From REEB509 sp044370335 (lineage in GTDB: Bacteria; Pseudomonadota; Alphaproteobacteria; Caulobacterales; Aquidulcibacteraceae): DNA of 32,811 nucleotides. Position 1 is the first letter of the stretch. Every line of letters begins with the position of its first letter. The stretch is from assembly GCA_044370335.1 (NCBI GenBank), contig JBILVS010000022.1, positions 1 to 32,811 of the forward strand. The letters run 5' to 3'. Positions 1-8,056 of the stretch are shown here, piece after piece. Under the pieces are notes generated by a model that saw only the letters and a program-made list of their open reading frames with translations, searched no databases and was not told the origin of the DNA. A program made the position numbers and the translations under genes.

Positions 1-161
1 GCGGCGCACCCTATATTCGGGCGCTACCGAACGACCCTTGGGGTCGGCCCTACAGCTACGTCACACCGGGGGCTGAGGCAGACTACGAAATCTACAGCCT
101 TGGCGCGGATGGCGTAGAGGGCGGCGAAGGAGCCGATGCGGATGTCCGATCCGGACAGTGA
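1..161 (+). CDS. gspG: GspG major pseudopilin, C-terminal end (5' truncated by window)
   Basis: Only the last 52 codons are present, read from base 3 to a TGA at 159-161. The visible peptide runs from GAPYIRALPNDPWGRPY to a tail with SLGADG, EGGEGADADV and RSGQ. This is the typical end of the type II secretion major pseudopilin, where the conserved DPWG and the Asp-rich SLGADG/GGEG loop bind calcium in the family. It would be the main subunit of the periplasmic pseudopilus that pushes substrates through the secretin. Its stop lies 20 bases past the start of gspH, so the two are translationally linked. The N-terminal prepilin signal is outside the window. Confidence 0.9.
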   Translation, partial: GAPYIRALPNDPWGRPYSYVTPGAEADYEIYSLGADGVEGGEGADADVRSGQ

Positions 162-633
162 AGGGTTGGCGCCCCGCGATGCGGGTTTCACGCTTTTGGA
201 AGCGCTCATGGCGCTGCTCATCGTTGGGCTATTGGCCAGCGTGGCGGCTCTCTCAGCGCCAGCTCCGGAGGCGCGGGCCAAGGCGGAAGCGCAGCGTCTT
301 GCAGCGCGATTGGTGCTTGCCGGCGACGACAGCGTCTTCCGCAATCGCGTTGTCGGGCTTGTTTTCACGGACCAAGGTTACGGCTTCGCTCGTTTGGAAA
401 CGACAGGTTGGACTGCGGTGGAGGAGGCCGGACCGTTACGTTTCCACGCTCTTCCCGCAGACGTCTCCGTCAGGTTGGTCACCCAGGTCGATCGCGTTCT
501 TGGGCCCGTAGCGGCGCAATTTGACCCAATGGGGTCGGCGACCCCTTTGCGCATCGGGGTCGAGGGCGGCGGCGGGGCCTTTGTGGTGATCATTTCATCC
601 AACGGGGGGGCGCATGTCGAGCGGGCTTCGTGA
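142..633 (+). CDS. gspH: Type II secretion minor pseudopilin GspH
   Basis: Protein of 163 residues with a class III prepilin leader: a short basic/acidic leader, then G15|F16 with the obligatory Glu at +5 (E20), in the motif GFTLLEALMALLIVGLLAS, followed by one hydrophobic N-terminal helix. The rest is a small beta-rich pseudopilin domain. In the family GspH is part of the pseudopilus tip and is cleaved by the prepilin peptidase. I chose the ATG at 142 because AAGGAG at 127-132 sits 9 bases before it; the in-frame ATG at 136 is only 3 bases from that site. It overlaps gspG upstream and gspI downstream. Subtype H rests mainly on gene order, since the sequence is divergent outside the helix. 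Confidence 0.85.
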   Translation: MSDPDSEGLAPRDAGFTLLEALMALLIVGLLASVAALSAPAPEARAKAEAQRLAARLVLAGDDSVFRNRVVGLVFTDQGYGFARLETTGWTAVEEAGPLRFHALPADVSVRLVTQVDRVLGPVAAQFDPMGSATPLRIGVEGGGGAFVVIISSNGGAHVERAS

Positions 634-1006
634 CGCCGATGAGGCGGGCTTTTCTTTGGTCGAAGCATTGGTTGCGCTGTTCCTGTTTGGCACGGCGGCA
701 GTCGGGCTTATGCAGTTGCAAAGCCAGTCGCTGAGGCTGCTTTTGGATGCGGAGACGCGGTCATTGGCCGGGCTTGTCGCCCAGAACCGCCTTGTAGAGA
801 CGATGGCGTCGCAGGCGGCGCCAACCGAAGGAACGATCGAAGGGCAAACAATCTTGGCTCGCCGCGATTGGCGTTGGCGCGTCACCGCCGAACGCACCGA
901 GGATCGCGCCTCACTGCAATTGACTGTGGTGGTTTTTGCGCCGGATTCAGACGAGATCGCCGCTGAAGTAGCCGCCTTTACCCCCGCTCCTGAGGCGGCG
1001 CCATGA
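614..1006 (+). CDS. gspI: Type II secretion minor pseudopilin GspI
   Basis: Protein of 130 residues. The prepilin cleavage motif is G12|F13 with E17 (GFSLVEALVALFLFG), followed by the family signature around residues 30-60 (LMQLQSQSLRLLLDAETR, then VAQNRLVE) typical of GspI. In the family it forms the tip complex with GspJ and GspK. The ATG at 614 overlaps the end of gspH by 20 bases and is preceded by a run of G residues that can act as a ribosome-binding site. The gene ends in an ATGA overlap with gspJ at 1003-1006. Confidence 0.9.
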   Translation: MSSGLRDADEAGFSLVEALVALFLFGTAAVGLMQLQSQSLRLLLDAETRSLAGLVAQNRLVETMASQAAPTEGTIEGQTILARRDWRWRVTAERTEDRASLQLTVVVFAPDSDEIAAEVAAFTPAPEAAP

Positions 1007-1611
1007 GGGGAGCCGGTCCAGGACAGGACAGTGGCTTCACCCTCGTGGAAGCACTGGTCTCGCTGTTTGTTTTCAGTTTGATCGCCGCAGGTTCGACCGC
1101 GCTGTTGATTCAAGCCGCGCAGGCGCAACGGCGAGTGACGGAGGCGCACCAAGCGCTGCGGTCCTTGCAACTCACGCGGGCGATGGTGGCGGCGGACTTG
1201 GTGCAGATCGCGCCACGGGCGCCGCGGTCGGGCGTGCATTCAGGATCGGCCCCGCGGTTCGTTGGCGGAGACGACGCTGTTGGGTTGGGTTTTGTCAGGG
1301 CGGCGATCGTCGGCGATGGCCGCCTCGGGCCAACCACCAGCCTCGTCTATGTCGAGTATGCGATTGATGACGACAGGCTCATCCGGCGAGTGCGAACGAA
1401 CCTGTCCGCCCCCGCCAAGCCCGACGACGATGATCAAGTGCTGATGGAAGGCGTGAGGGACCTCCGGTTCGAGTTTTTCGATGGGGTGGGCTGGAGTGGG
1501 CAGTGGATCGCGGTTGATGGCGGGCTTCCAAGAGCGGTCGCCCTGACGGGTGAGATAGTGCGCTATGGCGATGTGCGGATCGAGGTCCTGACTACGGAGA
1601 CATGGCCGTGA
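1003..1611 (+). CDS. gspJ: Type II secretion minor pseudopilin GspJ
   Basis: Protein of 202 residues with prepilin motif G11|F12 and E16 (GFTLVEALVSLFVFSLIA), then the GspJ-type central part (LTRAMVAADLVQIAPR, LVYVEYAIDDDRLIRR, VRDLRFEFFDG). The length fits the family (about 190-230). It would assemble with GspI and GspK at the pseudopilus tip. The start codon overlaps the gspI stop (ATGA), and the gene runs 10 bases into gspK, so gspH-K are one tightly coupled unit. Confidence 0.92.
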   Translation: MRGAGPGQDSGFTLVEALVSLFVFSLIAAGSTALLIQAAQAQRRVTEAHQALRSLQLTRAMVAADLVQIAPRAPRSGVHSGSAPRFVGGDDAVGLGFVRAAIVGDGRLGPTTSLVYVEYAIDDDRLIRRVRTNLSAPAKPDDDDQVLMEGVRDLRFEFFDGVGWSGQWIAVDGGLPRAVALTGEIVRYGDVRIEVLTTETWP

Positions 1612-2621
1612 CGCCCCCGCGATCTCAGCAAGACCAGCGGTGGGACGCGGAGGCCGGGGCCGCCCTCGCCACAGTCCTCATCATGTTGGTGGTGATGGCG
1701 GTGTTGGCGGTTGCAGTCTTGGAGGCCGCGCGTTTCAGCGTGGCGCGTTTCGACAATCAGCGCCGCATGGAGCAAGCGCGCTGGTATCTTTTGGGGGCGG
1801 AGCGCTTTGCTGCGGCACAAGCCTTCCGCGCCAGCGACTCTGTTGAGTCGGCGGCGCTGGGAGGGCAGTGGGAAGGGCAGTCCGTGACGTTCCCGATCGA
1901 TGGCGGGGCGCTCACCATCTCCGTTTGGGACGGATCGAACTGCTTCAACCTCAACAGCCTCATCGTCGCTTCCGACGAAGGCTACACCGTCGCCAGTCCG
2001 ATCGGACAGATCGAGTTCGTTCGGCTTCTCGAGCTGACCCCGGCGCAGGTTTTCAGCGGGCAGGGGTTGGCGGCCGCCTTGTCTGATTATCTGGACACAG
2101 ACAGCATTCCTGCACCGGGCGGCGCGGAAGATTCGTTTGGCGGCTTGGGCGATGAGTATCAGACGGCGAACACGCTAATGGGAGACGTGAGCGAGCTCCA
2201 GCGTGTCCAAGGCTTCTCCGCGGAGGTGGTGGCAGCCCTTAGCCCGCATGTTTGCACGCGCCCGCAGTCGGCCCCTTCCGTACTCAATGTGAATAGCTTG
2301 CGCCGCGAGGATGCTGCGCTCTTGGCGGCGGCTTTCGGCGAGGGTCTTTCGGTCACCGCCGCGGAGATGGTGATCGCTTCGCGCCCCGCCGGAGGTTGGG
2401 CTGATGTGGAGGCGTTTTTGTCCAATCCGCTGCTTCGCAGCATTGAGGTCGGCGACAGTCTCAACGGGCGGTTTGCTGTGCGCCCGCATTTTCTGGTCGT
2501 GAACGCACGGGTAAGCTGGGATGGTCTGGAAGAGGCGTCGGCGGCATTGATCGAAGTGGGGCCGTCGTCTCGTGTGGTTCGTCGGGTATTCGGACCCCAA
2601 ACCACGGAGCGGTCTGTATGA
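1602..2621 (+). CDS. gspK: Type II secretion minor pseudopilin GspK
   Basis: Protein of 339 residues, the largest pseudopilin. The leader ends at G19|A20 and is followed by the hydrophobic helix AALATVLIMLVVMAVLAVAV. The usual Glu at +5 is replaced by Thr (T24), which is the known hallmark of GspK as the pilin that caps the tip. A long globular domain follows, with conserved-looking CFNLNSL and HVCTRP segments and a helix-hairpin-like region near residues 225-260. The ATG at 1602 overlaps the end of gspJ. It ends in an ATGA overlap with gspL at 2618-2621. Confidence 0.9.
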   Translation: MAVTPPRSQQDQRWDAEAGAALATVLIMLVVMAVLAVAVLEAARFSVARFDNQRRMEQARWYLLGAERFAAAQAFRASDSVESAALGGQWEGQSVTFPIDGGALTISVWDGSNCFNLNSLIVASDEGYTVASPIGQIEFVRLLELTPAQVFSGQGLAAALSDYLDTDSIPAPGGAEDSFGGLGDEYQTANTLMGDVSELQRVQGFSAEVVAALSPHVCTRPQSAPSVLNVNSLRREDAALLAAAFGEGLSVTAAEMVIASRPAGGWADVEAFLSNPLLRSIEVGDSLNGRFAVRPHFLVVNARVSWDGLEEASAALIEVGPSSRVVRRVFGPQTTERSV

Positions 2622-3901
2622 GACGAGGGAATGGACAAGATTTGGGGCGGGGGCCCGTGTTGGCGCTTGTCGCAGGCCACGACCCTGAAGCGTCGATCGC
2701 CTTTGTCCATATGAAATCCAGGGGCCGGCGGGCCGAACAAGAACAGGCGCAGGGTGATTTGACGATTGGGGGGCGCGGCGGAGTCCCGGCGGCGCAACCA
2801 AATCGAACGATCTTGATCCTTCCGGCATCGGTGGGACGCCTTACCCGCGTCATTCTGCCGGCGCGAACGGAGGCTCAGGCCCGCGCCGCGGCGCCGTTTC
2901 TGTTGGAACAGACGCTGGCTACGGATGCAGCAATGCTGCATTACGCGGTTGGGGCGGCGCAGAACGCGGACGGCGAGCGGCTTCTGGCGATCATTGATAA
3001 GAACTTGCTTCAGCGCTTTCTGGATCGTTGCCGATCGCATGGGGCGGATCCTCAGATCGTGATTTTTGACTGCTGCGCCTTAACGCCCAACCCGACAGAA
3101 GCGAAAGCCGTGGAGACCACAGACCGGCTCATAATCAGCGCTGGGGGGCAAGGCGGGGTGTCGTTGGAGCCTGCGTTGGCGCGCACCGTCGTGCCGCGGT
3201 GGCTTCAGACGCTTTCAGAACCGATCCGACGCATCGCCTATGTCGGGGAAAGACCCGACATGTTGCAGACCGCCTTGGGGCCATCGGCGGAGGTTTACGC
3301 CGCGCCGCCGGCCTCTGCGATTGAGGTCCTAGCGTCGGACGCGGTGGCGGCGACCGAGGCTGCGCCGAACTTGCGCCAGGGGGATTTTGCGCCCGGCCCT
3401 GCAGGCGCTCGCCACCAGGGTCGTGGTTGGCGCATCGCGGCGTTTTTCGCCGCGGCCGCGATCTTGGCGCAGGCCGCCGTGCAGGGCGTCGAGGGCCACC
3501 GCGATGCCCAAGCCGCCTCGCATATCTTCGCCCAGGCGGAAGCCGATTTTCGCGCTATGAAGCCGGATTTCCCCGTTGGGGGCGATATTGGCGCTGCGGT
3601 GCGGGCGGCGCAGAATAGCGCCGCGCGCGCGGATGTGCACCCGGTGTTGGGCGTCAGCGCGCCACTGACCGACGTGTTGCGGGCGCATCCGGAGGCGCGC
3701 TTGGATAGCCTGCGGCACGAACCCGGCGTGACCGGTGTCCGGATTGTGGTGTCCAGCCTGGCGCCGGAAGCTCTTGATGCGGTTGCGGCGGAATTGCGAG
3801 GTCAGGGGTTCGTCGTCAGCCAAAGTCCGGGCGAGCCATCGTTCACGCGATTAAGCCAAACAATGGCGATTGAGCCGATGCAGACAGAGCAGGCCCCATG
3901 A
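2618..3901 (+). CDS. gspL: Type II secretion inner-membrane platform protein GspL
   Basis: Protein of 427 residues. The N-terminal two thirds resemble the actin-like cytoplasmic domain of GspL, with PNRTILILPASVGRLTRV and a RAAAPFLLEQTLATD segment. A single membrane span lies around residues 270-290 (WRIAAFFAAAAILAQAA), followed by a periplasmic ferredoxin-like domain (VTGVRIVVSSL, LRGQGFVVSQS). In the family GspL links the ATPase GspE to the inner-membrane platform and pairs with GspM. Identity is divergent at sequence level, so the call leans on domain layout plus position between gspK and gspM. Start and stop both sit in ATGA overlaps. Confidence 0.85.
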   Translation: MRRGNGQDLGRGPVLALVAGHDPEASIAFVHMKSRGRRAEQEQAQGDLTIGGRGGVPAAQPNRTILILPASVGRLTRVILPARTEAQARAAAPFLLEQTLATDAAMLHYAVGAAQNADGERLLAIIDKNLLQRFLDRCRSHGADPQIVIFDCCALTPNPTEAKAVETTDRLIISAGGQGGVSLEPALARTVVPRWLQTLSEPIRRIAYVGERPDMLQTALGPSAEVYAAPPASAIEVLASDAVAATEAAPNLRQGDFAPGPAGARHQGRGWRIAAFFAAAAILAQAAVQGVEGHRDAQAASHIFAQAEADFRAMKPDFPVGGDIGAAVRAAQNSAARADVHPVLGVSAPLTDVLRAHPEARLDSLRHEPGVTGVRIVVSSLAPEALDAVAAELRGQGFVVSQSPGEPSFTRLSQTMAIEPMQTEQAP

Positions 3902-4368
3902 CCGAAACCTTTGCTACCTGGTGGAGAGCGCGGACGGGGCGAGAACGCCTGCTGGTCAGCATTACGCTCTGGCTTTCGCTCGTGATCGCTGTGCCGTTGC
4001 TTGTGTGGCAGGGGGCGGCCAGCTATCGCGTCGAGGCCGCGGCGCGGCTCGCCCGAGCGGAGAGCCTGCGCGATCTTGTCGCCCGCCTGGATCCAGCCTT
4101 GGTCCGACGCGATCCTTTGGTTGGGGACAACCTTCAGGCGTTTGTCAGGCAAGAGGCTGCCGCGCGGCGGCTTCGTCTTGCGCGCGTGGAACAGGCCGGA
4201 CCGGGCCATAGCCGGTTCATTTTCGAACCTGGCGACAGCTTGGCGGTCCTCACGCTGATCGACGCACTCACCCAAGCGGGGCTCACCATTGACCGGACAA
4301 GTTTGGTTCGCATGAATGATGGAGCGGCGGTGGCCGCAGAGCTGGACGTTCGCGGAGCCGGATCATGA
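3898..4368 (+). CDS. gspM: Type II secretion protein GspM
   Basis: Protein of 156 residues. A short cytoplasmic N-terminus (with WWRARTGRERLLV, a common GspM opening) leads to one membrane helix at about residues 19-40 (LLVSITLWLSLVIAVPLLVW). A periplasmic coil and small alpha/beta domain follow, ending with LTLIDALTQAGLTIDR. GspM binds GspL and localises the platform in the family. It overlaps gspL and the next gene by ATGA junctions. Confidence 0.87.
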   Translation: MTETFATWWRARTGRERLLVSITLWLSLVIAVPLLVWQGAASYRVEAAARLARAESLRDLVARLDPALVRRDPLVGDNLQAFVRQEAAARRLRLARVEQAGPGHSRFIFEPGDSLAVLTLIDALTQAGLTIDRTSLVRMNDGAAVAAELDVRGAGS

Positions 4369-4859
4369 GGGCGCCTGGGGGCCAAGCCATGAGGTTGATA
4401 ATCAGAGCGCCTTTGCTCTTGGCCATTTTAGCGGTCGTGCATCTTTCGATACCGGTGGCGGCGCAGTCTCGCGGACTGGTGTTTGAAGAACTTGGCGCGC
4501 AGAGCCTGGAGCGGGAACAGTGCGGCCTTTTCCTTTGGACGCTGTCTGAACGGCCGCAGCTCATTCTTGTGGCTTTTGACAATCCGACCGGCGCTGCGGT
4601 GCAGCTTGAAGGACGGGAACGTTATCTGGGCCGCACACAATTTGGCGGGGAAAGGGTGTCGGGGATCTTTGAGCGGCAGGTGTTTGAAGGAGCTGGTCTT
4701 GAGGTTCAGGTTGAAGTGGCGTTCGATCCTGGCCGACCGGTTCGGGATGGCGCCATGGTGCAAGCCGGGTCAATCACCGCTACGGATCGCAATGGCTGGC
4801 AAACGGTGATCCCTGTTGGAGGATTGAGCGCGTGCCAGCGGCTTGATCCTGATCGCTAA
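4365..4859 (+). CDS. Uncharacterised exported protein at the end of the gsp operon
   Basis: Protein of 164 residues with a clear signal peptide (MRLIIRAPLLLAILAVVH, then an AA-Q cleavage region), so it should be periplasmic. The mature part of about 130 residues is predicted beta-rich and has two Cys, one in EREQCGLFLWTL and one near the C-terminus (LSACQRL), which could form a disulphide. It takes the position after gspM where gspN often lies, but it is much shorter than usual GspN proteins and I see no GspN signature. A role in secretion is inferred only from the ATGA coupling to gspM. An in-frame ATG at 4389 would give a more standard signal peptide and is a real alternative start. Its TAA overlaps the stop codon of the opposing prepilin peptidase gene. 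Confidence 0.75.
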   Translation: MRAPGGQAMRLIIRAPLLLAILAVVHLSIPVAAQSRGLVFEELGAQSLEREQCGLFLWTLSERPQLILVAFDNPTGAAVQLEGRERYLGRTQFGGERVSGIFERQVFEGAGLEVQVEVAFDPGRPVRDGAMVQAGSITATDRNGWQTVIPVGGLSACQRLDPDR

Positions 4860-5317
4860 AGGTTCTCGGCGGCTCGGAGGCCCAAGACGACGGCCAGAAT
4901 GCCGATGGCGATAAAGGGACCGAAGGCGATGCGATCGGTGGGTCCCACCGCCTGTCCTTGGAGGCGTCGGAGCGCCAAGAAGGCAAGGGCTGCACTTGAG
5001 GCGACCAGTATGACAAACGGCACGCCAAACCAGCCGACCCAGGCGCCGCCGGCGCCCATGAGTTTCGCATCGCCCATGCCGACGCCGTCTCTTCCGCGAC
5101 GGGCGCGATAAACGCTGTTGACGCCCCAGATCATGGCGTATCCAAGGGCTGCGCCGATGAGGGCGTCGATCAGGCGCTGGTCAAGAATGGATAAGGTCAG
5201 GCCCAGACCCAGCAGACCGGCATTGACGGCGTCGGGAATACGCTGGGTGCGCAAGTCGATCACGGAGGCGGCCAGCAGGCCTAGCGCCAGGCCTCCCAGA
5301 AAGAGCGTCTCGACCAT
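4856..5317 (-). CDS. Single-domain A24 prepilin peptidase (GspO/CpaA-like)
   Basis: Membrane protein of 153 residues with about six hydrophobic segments. It carries both aspartates of the A24 aspartic protease family: D21 in DLRTQRIPD and D83 in the GxGD motif GMGDAKLMG. It would cleave the leader peptides of the pseudopilins encoded opposite it. It is only the peptidase half: the N-terminal methyltransferase domain with the CxxC pairs found in bifunctional GspO/PilD is absent. This shorter form resembles CpaA/TadV-type peptidases, so service to a Tad pilus elsewhere is possible. The start has a very strong ribosome-binding site (GGGGGAGGC before ATG). It converges on the gsp operon with overlapping stops. 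Confidence 0.85.
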   Translation of the reverse strand: MVETLFLGGLALGLLAASVIDLRTQRIPDAVNAGLLGLGLTLSILDQRLIDALIGAALGYAMIWGVNSVYRARRGRDGVGMGDAKLMGAGGAWVGWFGVPFVILVASSAALAFLALRRLQGQAVGPTDRIAFGPFIAIGILAVVLGLRAAENL

Positions 5318-5362
5318 CGCCTCCCCCTTTTGGGCGGACCGATCAAGCCCTCATCAGGGCTG

Positions 5363-6319
5363 TCACACATTGAGAATGATGAGATACAGAGCCGACAGGA
5401 CAATCCATGCCCCATCAACCGATTTCAGCCGATTGGCGCCAAGCCAATGGGCTATGCGGCGCGCGAGAAAACCACCCAAAAGGGCGCCGGGCGCGGCCAA
5501 GGCCACAACCTCCCAGGGCACCGTTCCTTTCTCGACATGGTAGGGAAGCCCGATCAGCACCGTCATGGATGAAATGATCACAGCGGTCGCGGTGCAGGTG
5601 TTGAGGGGGTAATGGCGCAGAAACAGGTAGATGGCGACAAGCTCGCCGATGCCGACGGAAAACAGGGCGGTCAGGAACCCGCCCACCAACGCCAGCCCAC
5701 CCAGGACTGCGATGTCGATCGGCGCCAGGACGGTGCGGGCTGGGCGAGAGCGATTGACCGTCCATGTCGTGAAAATCAGAGCGACGCCCAGGATGATCGA
5801 GAAGCCCTTAAACCAGACAAGCACATCGCGTGGATTGAACTCGGTCAGCCGCTGGGTCGCGAGCATGACGGGGGTGCTGAGGGCCATGACCAACGCAATG
5901 ATGAGCCAGAAGTCGCGTTCCCGGACGCCGGTCTGCGGGGTCGGGCCCTTATAGATGTTGTTGGTCCAAGTCAGGGCCCCCATCGTCATGCCGAAACACT
6001 GGATCGCGAACCCAGCGGCGACAATCTGTTCCCGGCTGAGATCGATGACGCCTTCGTGGCGCAGCGCGTTAAATACCGGCACGTAGACCACGCCTCCGCC
6101 GGTGCCGGAGGTGTTGGCGATGATCGCGCCAAAGACCCCAATTGAGGGAAAATACCAGATCTGGGCGAGCATCCCGAGCGACAGGTCGGCGAACGCCCAG
6201 ATCGCGGCGTACATCAGGGCCAGACCAACGATCGCCGCGCCCGTGATGAGCGGGAGATTGCGCTTGAGGGGGGACGCCGCCGAGGTCGGCGTGACCTTTG
6301 AAAGCGTTTGTTCAGTCAT
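5363..6319 (-). CDS. TauE/SafE-family permease (sulfite/anion exporter family)
   Basis: Membrane protein of 318 residues with about eight to nine hydrophobic segments. It carries the family motif near residue 70 (NTSGTGGGVVYVPVF) and a second repeat with GGFLTALFSVGIGELVAIY near residue 205, the duplicated organisation of TauE/SafE (DUF81) proteins. Members export sulfite, sulfoacetate or other organic anions; the substrate here cannot be told. I placed the start at the ATG at 6317-6319 (MTEQTLSKVT), preceded by an AAGGCGG site. The open frame continues much further upstream, but that part is antisense to the halogenase gene. It is divergent from the halogenase and 45 bases downstream of its stop begins the prepilin peptidase gene. 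Confidence 0.85.
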   Translation of the reverse strand: MTEQTLSKVTPTSAASPLKRNLPLITGAAIVGLALMYAAIWAFADLSLGMLAQIWYFPSIGVFGAIIANTSGTGGGVVYVPVFNALRHEGVIDLSREQIVAAGFAIQCFGMTMGALTWTNNIYKGPTPQTGVRERDFWLIIALVMALSTPVMLATQRLTEFNPRDVLVWFKGFSIILGVALIFTTWTVNRSRPARTVLAPIDIAVLGGLALVGGFLTALFSVGIGELVAIYLFLRHYPLNTCTATAVIISSMTVLIGLPYHVEKGTVPWEVVALAAPGALLGGFLARRIAHWLGANRLKSVDGAWIVLSALYLIILNV

Positions 6320-6424
6320 CGCCGCCTTGCCTGCTTGTTTGCTGCAATCCCGGCAAGCAATATGCTGGCCATGATAGACTGGACAACCGATTGGTGCAGG
6401 TCGATGGAAAAGGGAGGGGGTGCA
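6320..6424. promoter_or_regulatory. Divergent intergenic region with candidate promoter and inverted repeats
   Basis: This 105-base gap separates the divergent permease and halogenase genes. A possible + strand promoter is TTGCTG at 6339-6344 and TATGCT at 6361-6366, spaced by 16 bases. Two competing inverted repeats overlap it: TGCTTG (6332-6337) with CAAGCA (6354-6359), and CTTGCC (6326-6331) with GGCAAG (6352-6357). They may be an operator. The promoter match is weak, so this is tentative. Confidence 0.3.
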
Positions 6425-7945
6425 ATGACGGCGGGGGAAGGCGATCGGCGGATCCGCCGGATTGTTATTGTCGGCGGGGGATCGGCCGGCTGGATGGCGG
6501 CGGCGGCCTTGGCCAACGCCACCCAAGGCGGCTGCGGGATCACCCTTGTGGAAAGCGACGAGATCGGCACGGTCGGGGTTGGCGAAGCGACCATCCCGCC
6601 GATCCAGCGCTTCAACCAAAGCCTCGGGATTGAGGAAGCCGACTTCGTGAGAGCGACGCAAGGCTCGTTCAAACTCGGCATCGAATTCGTCAATTGGGGC
6701 GCTCTGGGGGCGCGGTATTTTCATCCGTTCGGACGCTATGGCGTCGATTTTGATCCAATCCCGCTGCATCAGCATTGGCTGAAGGCCCGGGCCGAAGGGG
6801 CGGAGGAGGACATCGAAGCCTATTCGGTGGCCTGGGCCGCGGCCAAAGCCCTCCGGTTCTCGCCCCCCGCCCGCGACCCGCGGCTCGTGCAAAGCACGCT
6901 CGACTACGCCTATCATTTCGATGCGGGACTCTACGCCAAATTTCTGCGGCGCTACGCAGAAGCAAGGGGGGTCGTGCGGGTGGAAGGCCGCATCGTGGAT
7001 GTGGGCGTGCACGGGGAAAGCGGTTTTGTCAGCCATGTCAGAACCGAGCGGGGCGAAACCATCGAGGGAGATTTGTTTGTCGATTGTTCGGGCTTTCGCG
7101 GCCTGTTAATCGAACAAACCCTCAAAGCTGGGTATGAGGATTGGCGCCATTACCTGCCTTGCGACAGGGCGGTGGCGGTTCCGTGCGCCCGGGCGGGGGA
7201 GTTCACCCCCTATACCCGCTCAACCGCTCGAGAGGCCGGCTGGCAGTGGCGGATCCCGCTGCAACATCGCACCGGCAACGGCTATGTCTTCTGCTCAGAG
7301 TTTCTGTCCGAAGACGAAGCGGCTTCGGTCTTGCTCGCCAATCTTGACGCGCCCGCCCTCGCCGAGCCGCGGCCGCTGCGCTTCGTCACCGGACGCCGGC
7401 AGGAATTCTGGAAAAAAAACGTGGTGGCGGTGGGGCTCGCTTCCGGCTTCATGGAGCCCTTGGAAAGCACCTCCATCCATCTGATCCAAACCGCCATCAC
7501 GAGGCTGCTGGCGCTTTTTCCCGACCGCAGCTTCGAGCCCTTGGGGATTGCTGAATATAATCGGCTCACCGGTATCGAGTTTGAACGGATCAGGGACTTC
7601 CTGATCCTGCACTATAAAGCCACCGTCCGCGACGACACAGAGCTGTGGCGCTATTGCAAAGACATGCCGATCCCGGACAGTCTCGCCTACAAGATCGCAC
7701 AGTTCCGAAAGAGCGGCCGGATCGTCGCAGAAACCACCGAACTCTTCCAAAATCCGAGCTGGCTTGCGGTCTATATCGGCCAAGGCGTCATGCCGGAGAC
7801 CTACGAACCCCTCTTGGACATAAGGCCGCCCGGGGAGGCGGGAAAACGCCTCGCCTCGCTGAGGCGGGTCATCTCAGATGCGGCGGCGGCGATGCCGAGC
7901 CACGCCGCCTATATCAATCAACACTGCGCTGCGCCGTCTTTGTGA
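6425..7945 (+). CDS. Flavin-dependent tryptophan-halogenase-family protein (copy 1)
   Basis: Protein of 506 residues, the usual length for the PrnA/RebH family. Visible motifs: the FAD-binding GGGSAGWMAA near residue 20, GVGEATIPP near residue 60, K83 in QGSFKLG (equivalent of the catalytic Lys of PrnA), the halogenase signature WQWRIP, and E347 in MEPLESTSIHLI (equivalent of the catalytic Glu). All key residues are present, so activity is plausible. Such enzymes use FADH2 from a separate reductase, oxygen and halide to halogenate an electron-rich substrate; the substrate need not be free tryptophan. No flavin reductase gene is seen in the window. I chose the ATG at 6425 because AGGGAGGGGG lies just before it. 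It is 111 bases before the cupin gene on the same strand and is a paralogue of the protein encoded at 9677-11245. Confidence 0.9.
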   Translation: MTAGEGDRRIRRIVIVGGGSAGWMAAAALANATQGGCGITLVESDEIGTVGVGEATIPPIQRFNQSLGIEEADFVRATQGSFKLGIEFVNWGALGARYFHPFGRYGVDFDPIPLHQHWLKARAEGAEEDIEAYSVAWAAAKALRFSPPARDPRLVQSTLDYAYHFDAGLYAKFLRRYAEARGVVRVEGRIVDVGVHGESGFVSHVRTERGETIEGDLFVDCSGFRGLLIEQTLKAGYEDWRHYLPCDRAVAVPCARAGEFTPYTRSTAREAGWQWRIPLQHRTGNGYVFCSEFLSEDEAASVLLANLDAPALAEPRPLRFVTGRRQEFWKKNVVAVGLASGFMEPLESTSIHLIQTAITRLLALFPDRSFEPLGIAEYNRLTGIEFERIRDFLILHYKATVRDDTELWRYCKDMPIPDSLAYKIAQFRKSGRIVAETTELFQNPSWLAVYIGQGVMPETYEPLLDIRPPGEAGKRLASLRRVISDAAAAMPSHAAYINQHCAAPSL

Positions 7946-8000
7946 ACACGCGCCCCCCGCTCCTGCGCCCGACCAGGGGCGAAGGGCGAGGGGTTGGGAA

Positions 8001-8028
8001 GGCGCTGGTCTTGAGGCGCTGGTCCTTG
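8001..8028. repeat. 14-bp tandem duplication upstream of the cupin gene
   Basis: GGCGCTGGTCTTGA at 8001-8014 is followed directly by GGCGCTGGTCCTTG at 8015-8028, with the first 10 bases identical. It sits in the 111-base gap between halogenase copy 1 and the cupin gene, about 30 bases before the start codon. Confidence 0.7.
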
Positions 8029-8056
8029 ATAGGCTGGGCGAGAGAGGGGAGCCTCA

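Noticed and set aside
6320..7036. N-terminal extension of the TauE-like permease on the - strand
   Set aside because: It is open but fully antisense to the halogenase gene, has no hydrophobic or family-like content, and a proper start with ribosome-binding site exists at 6319.
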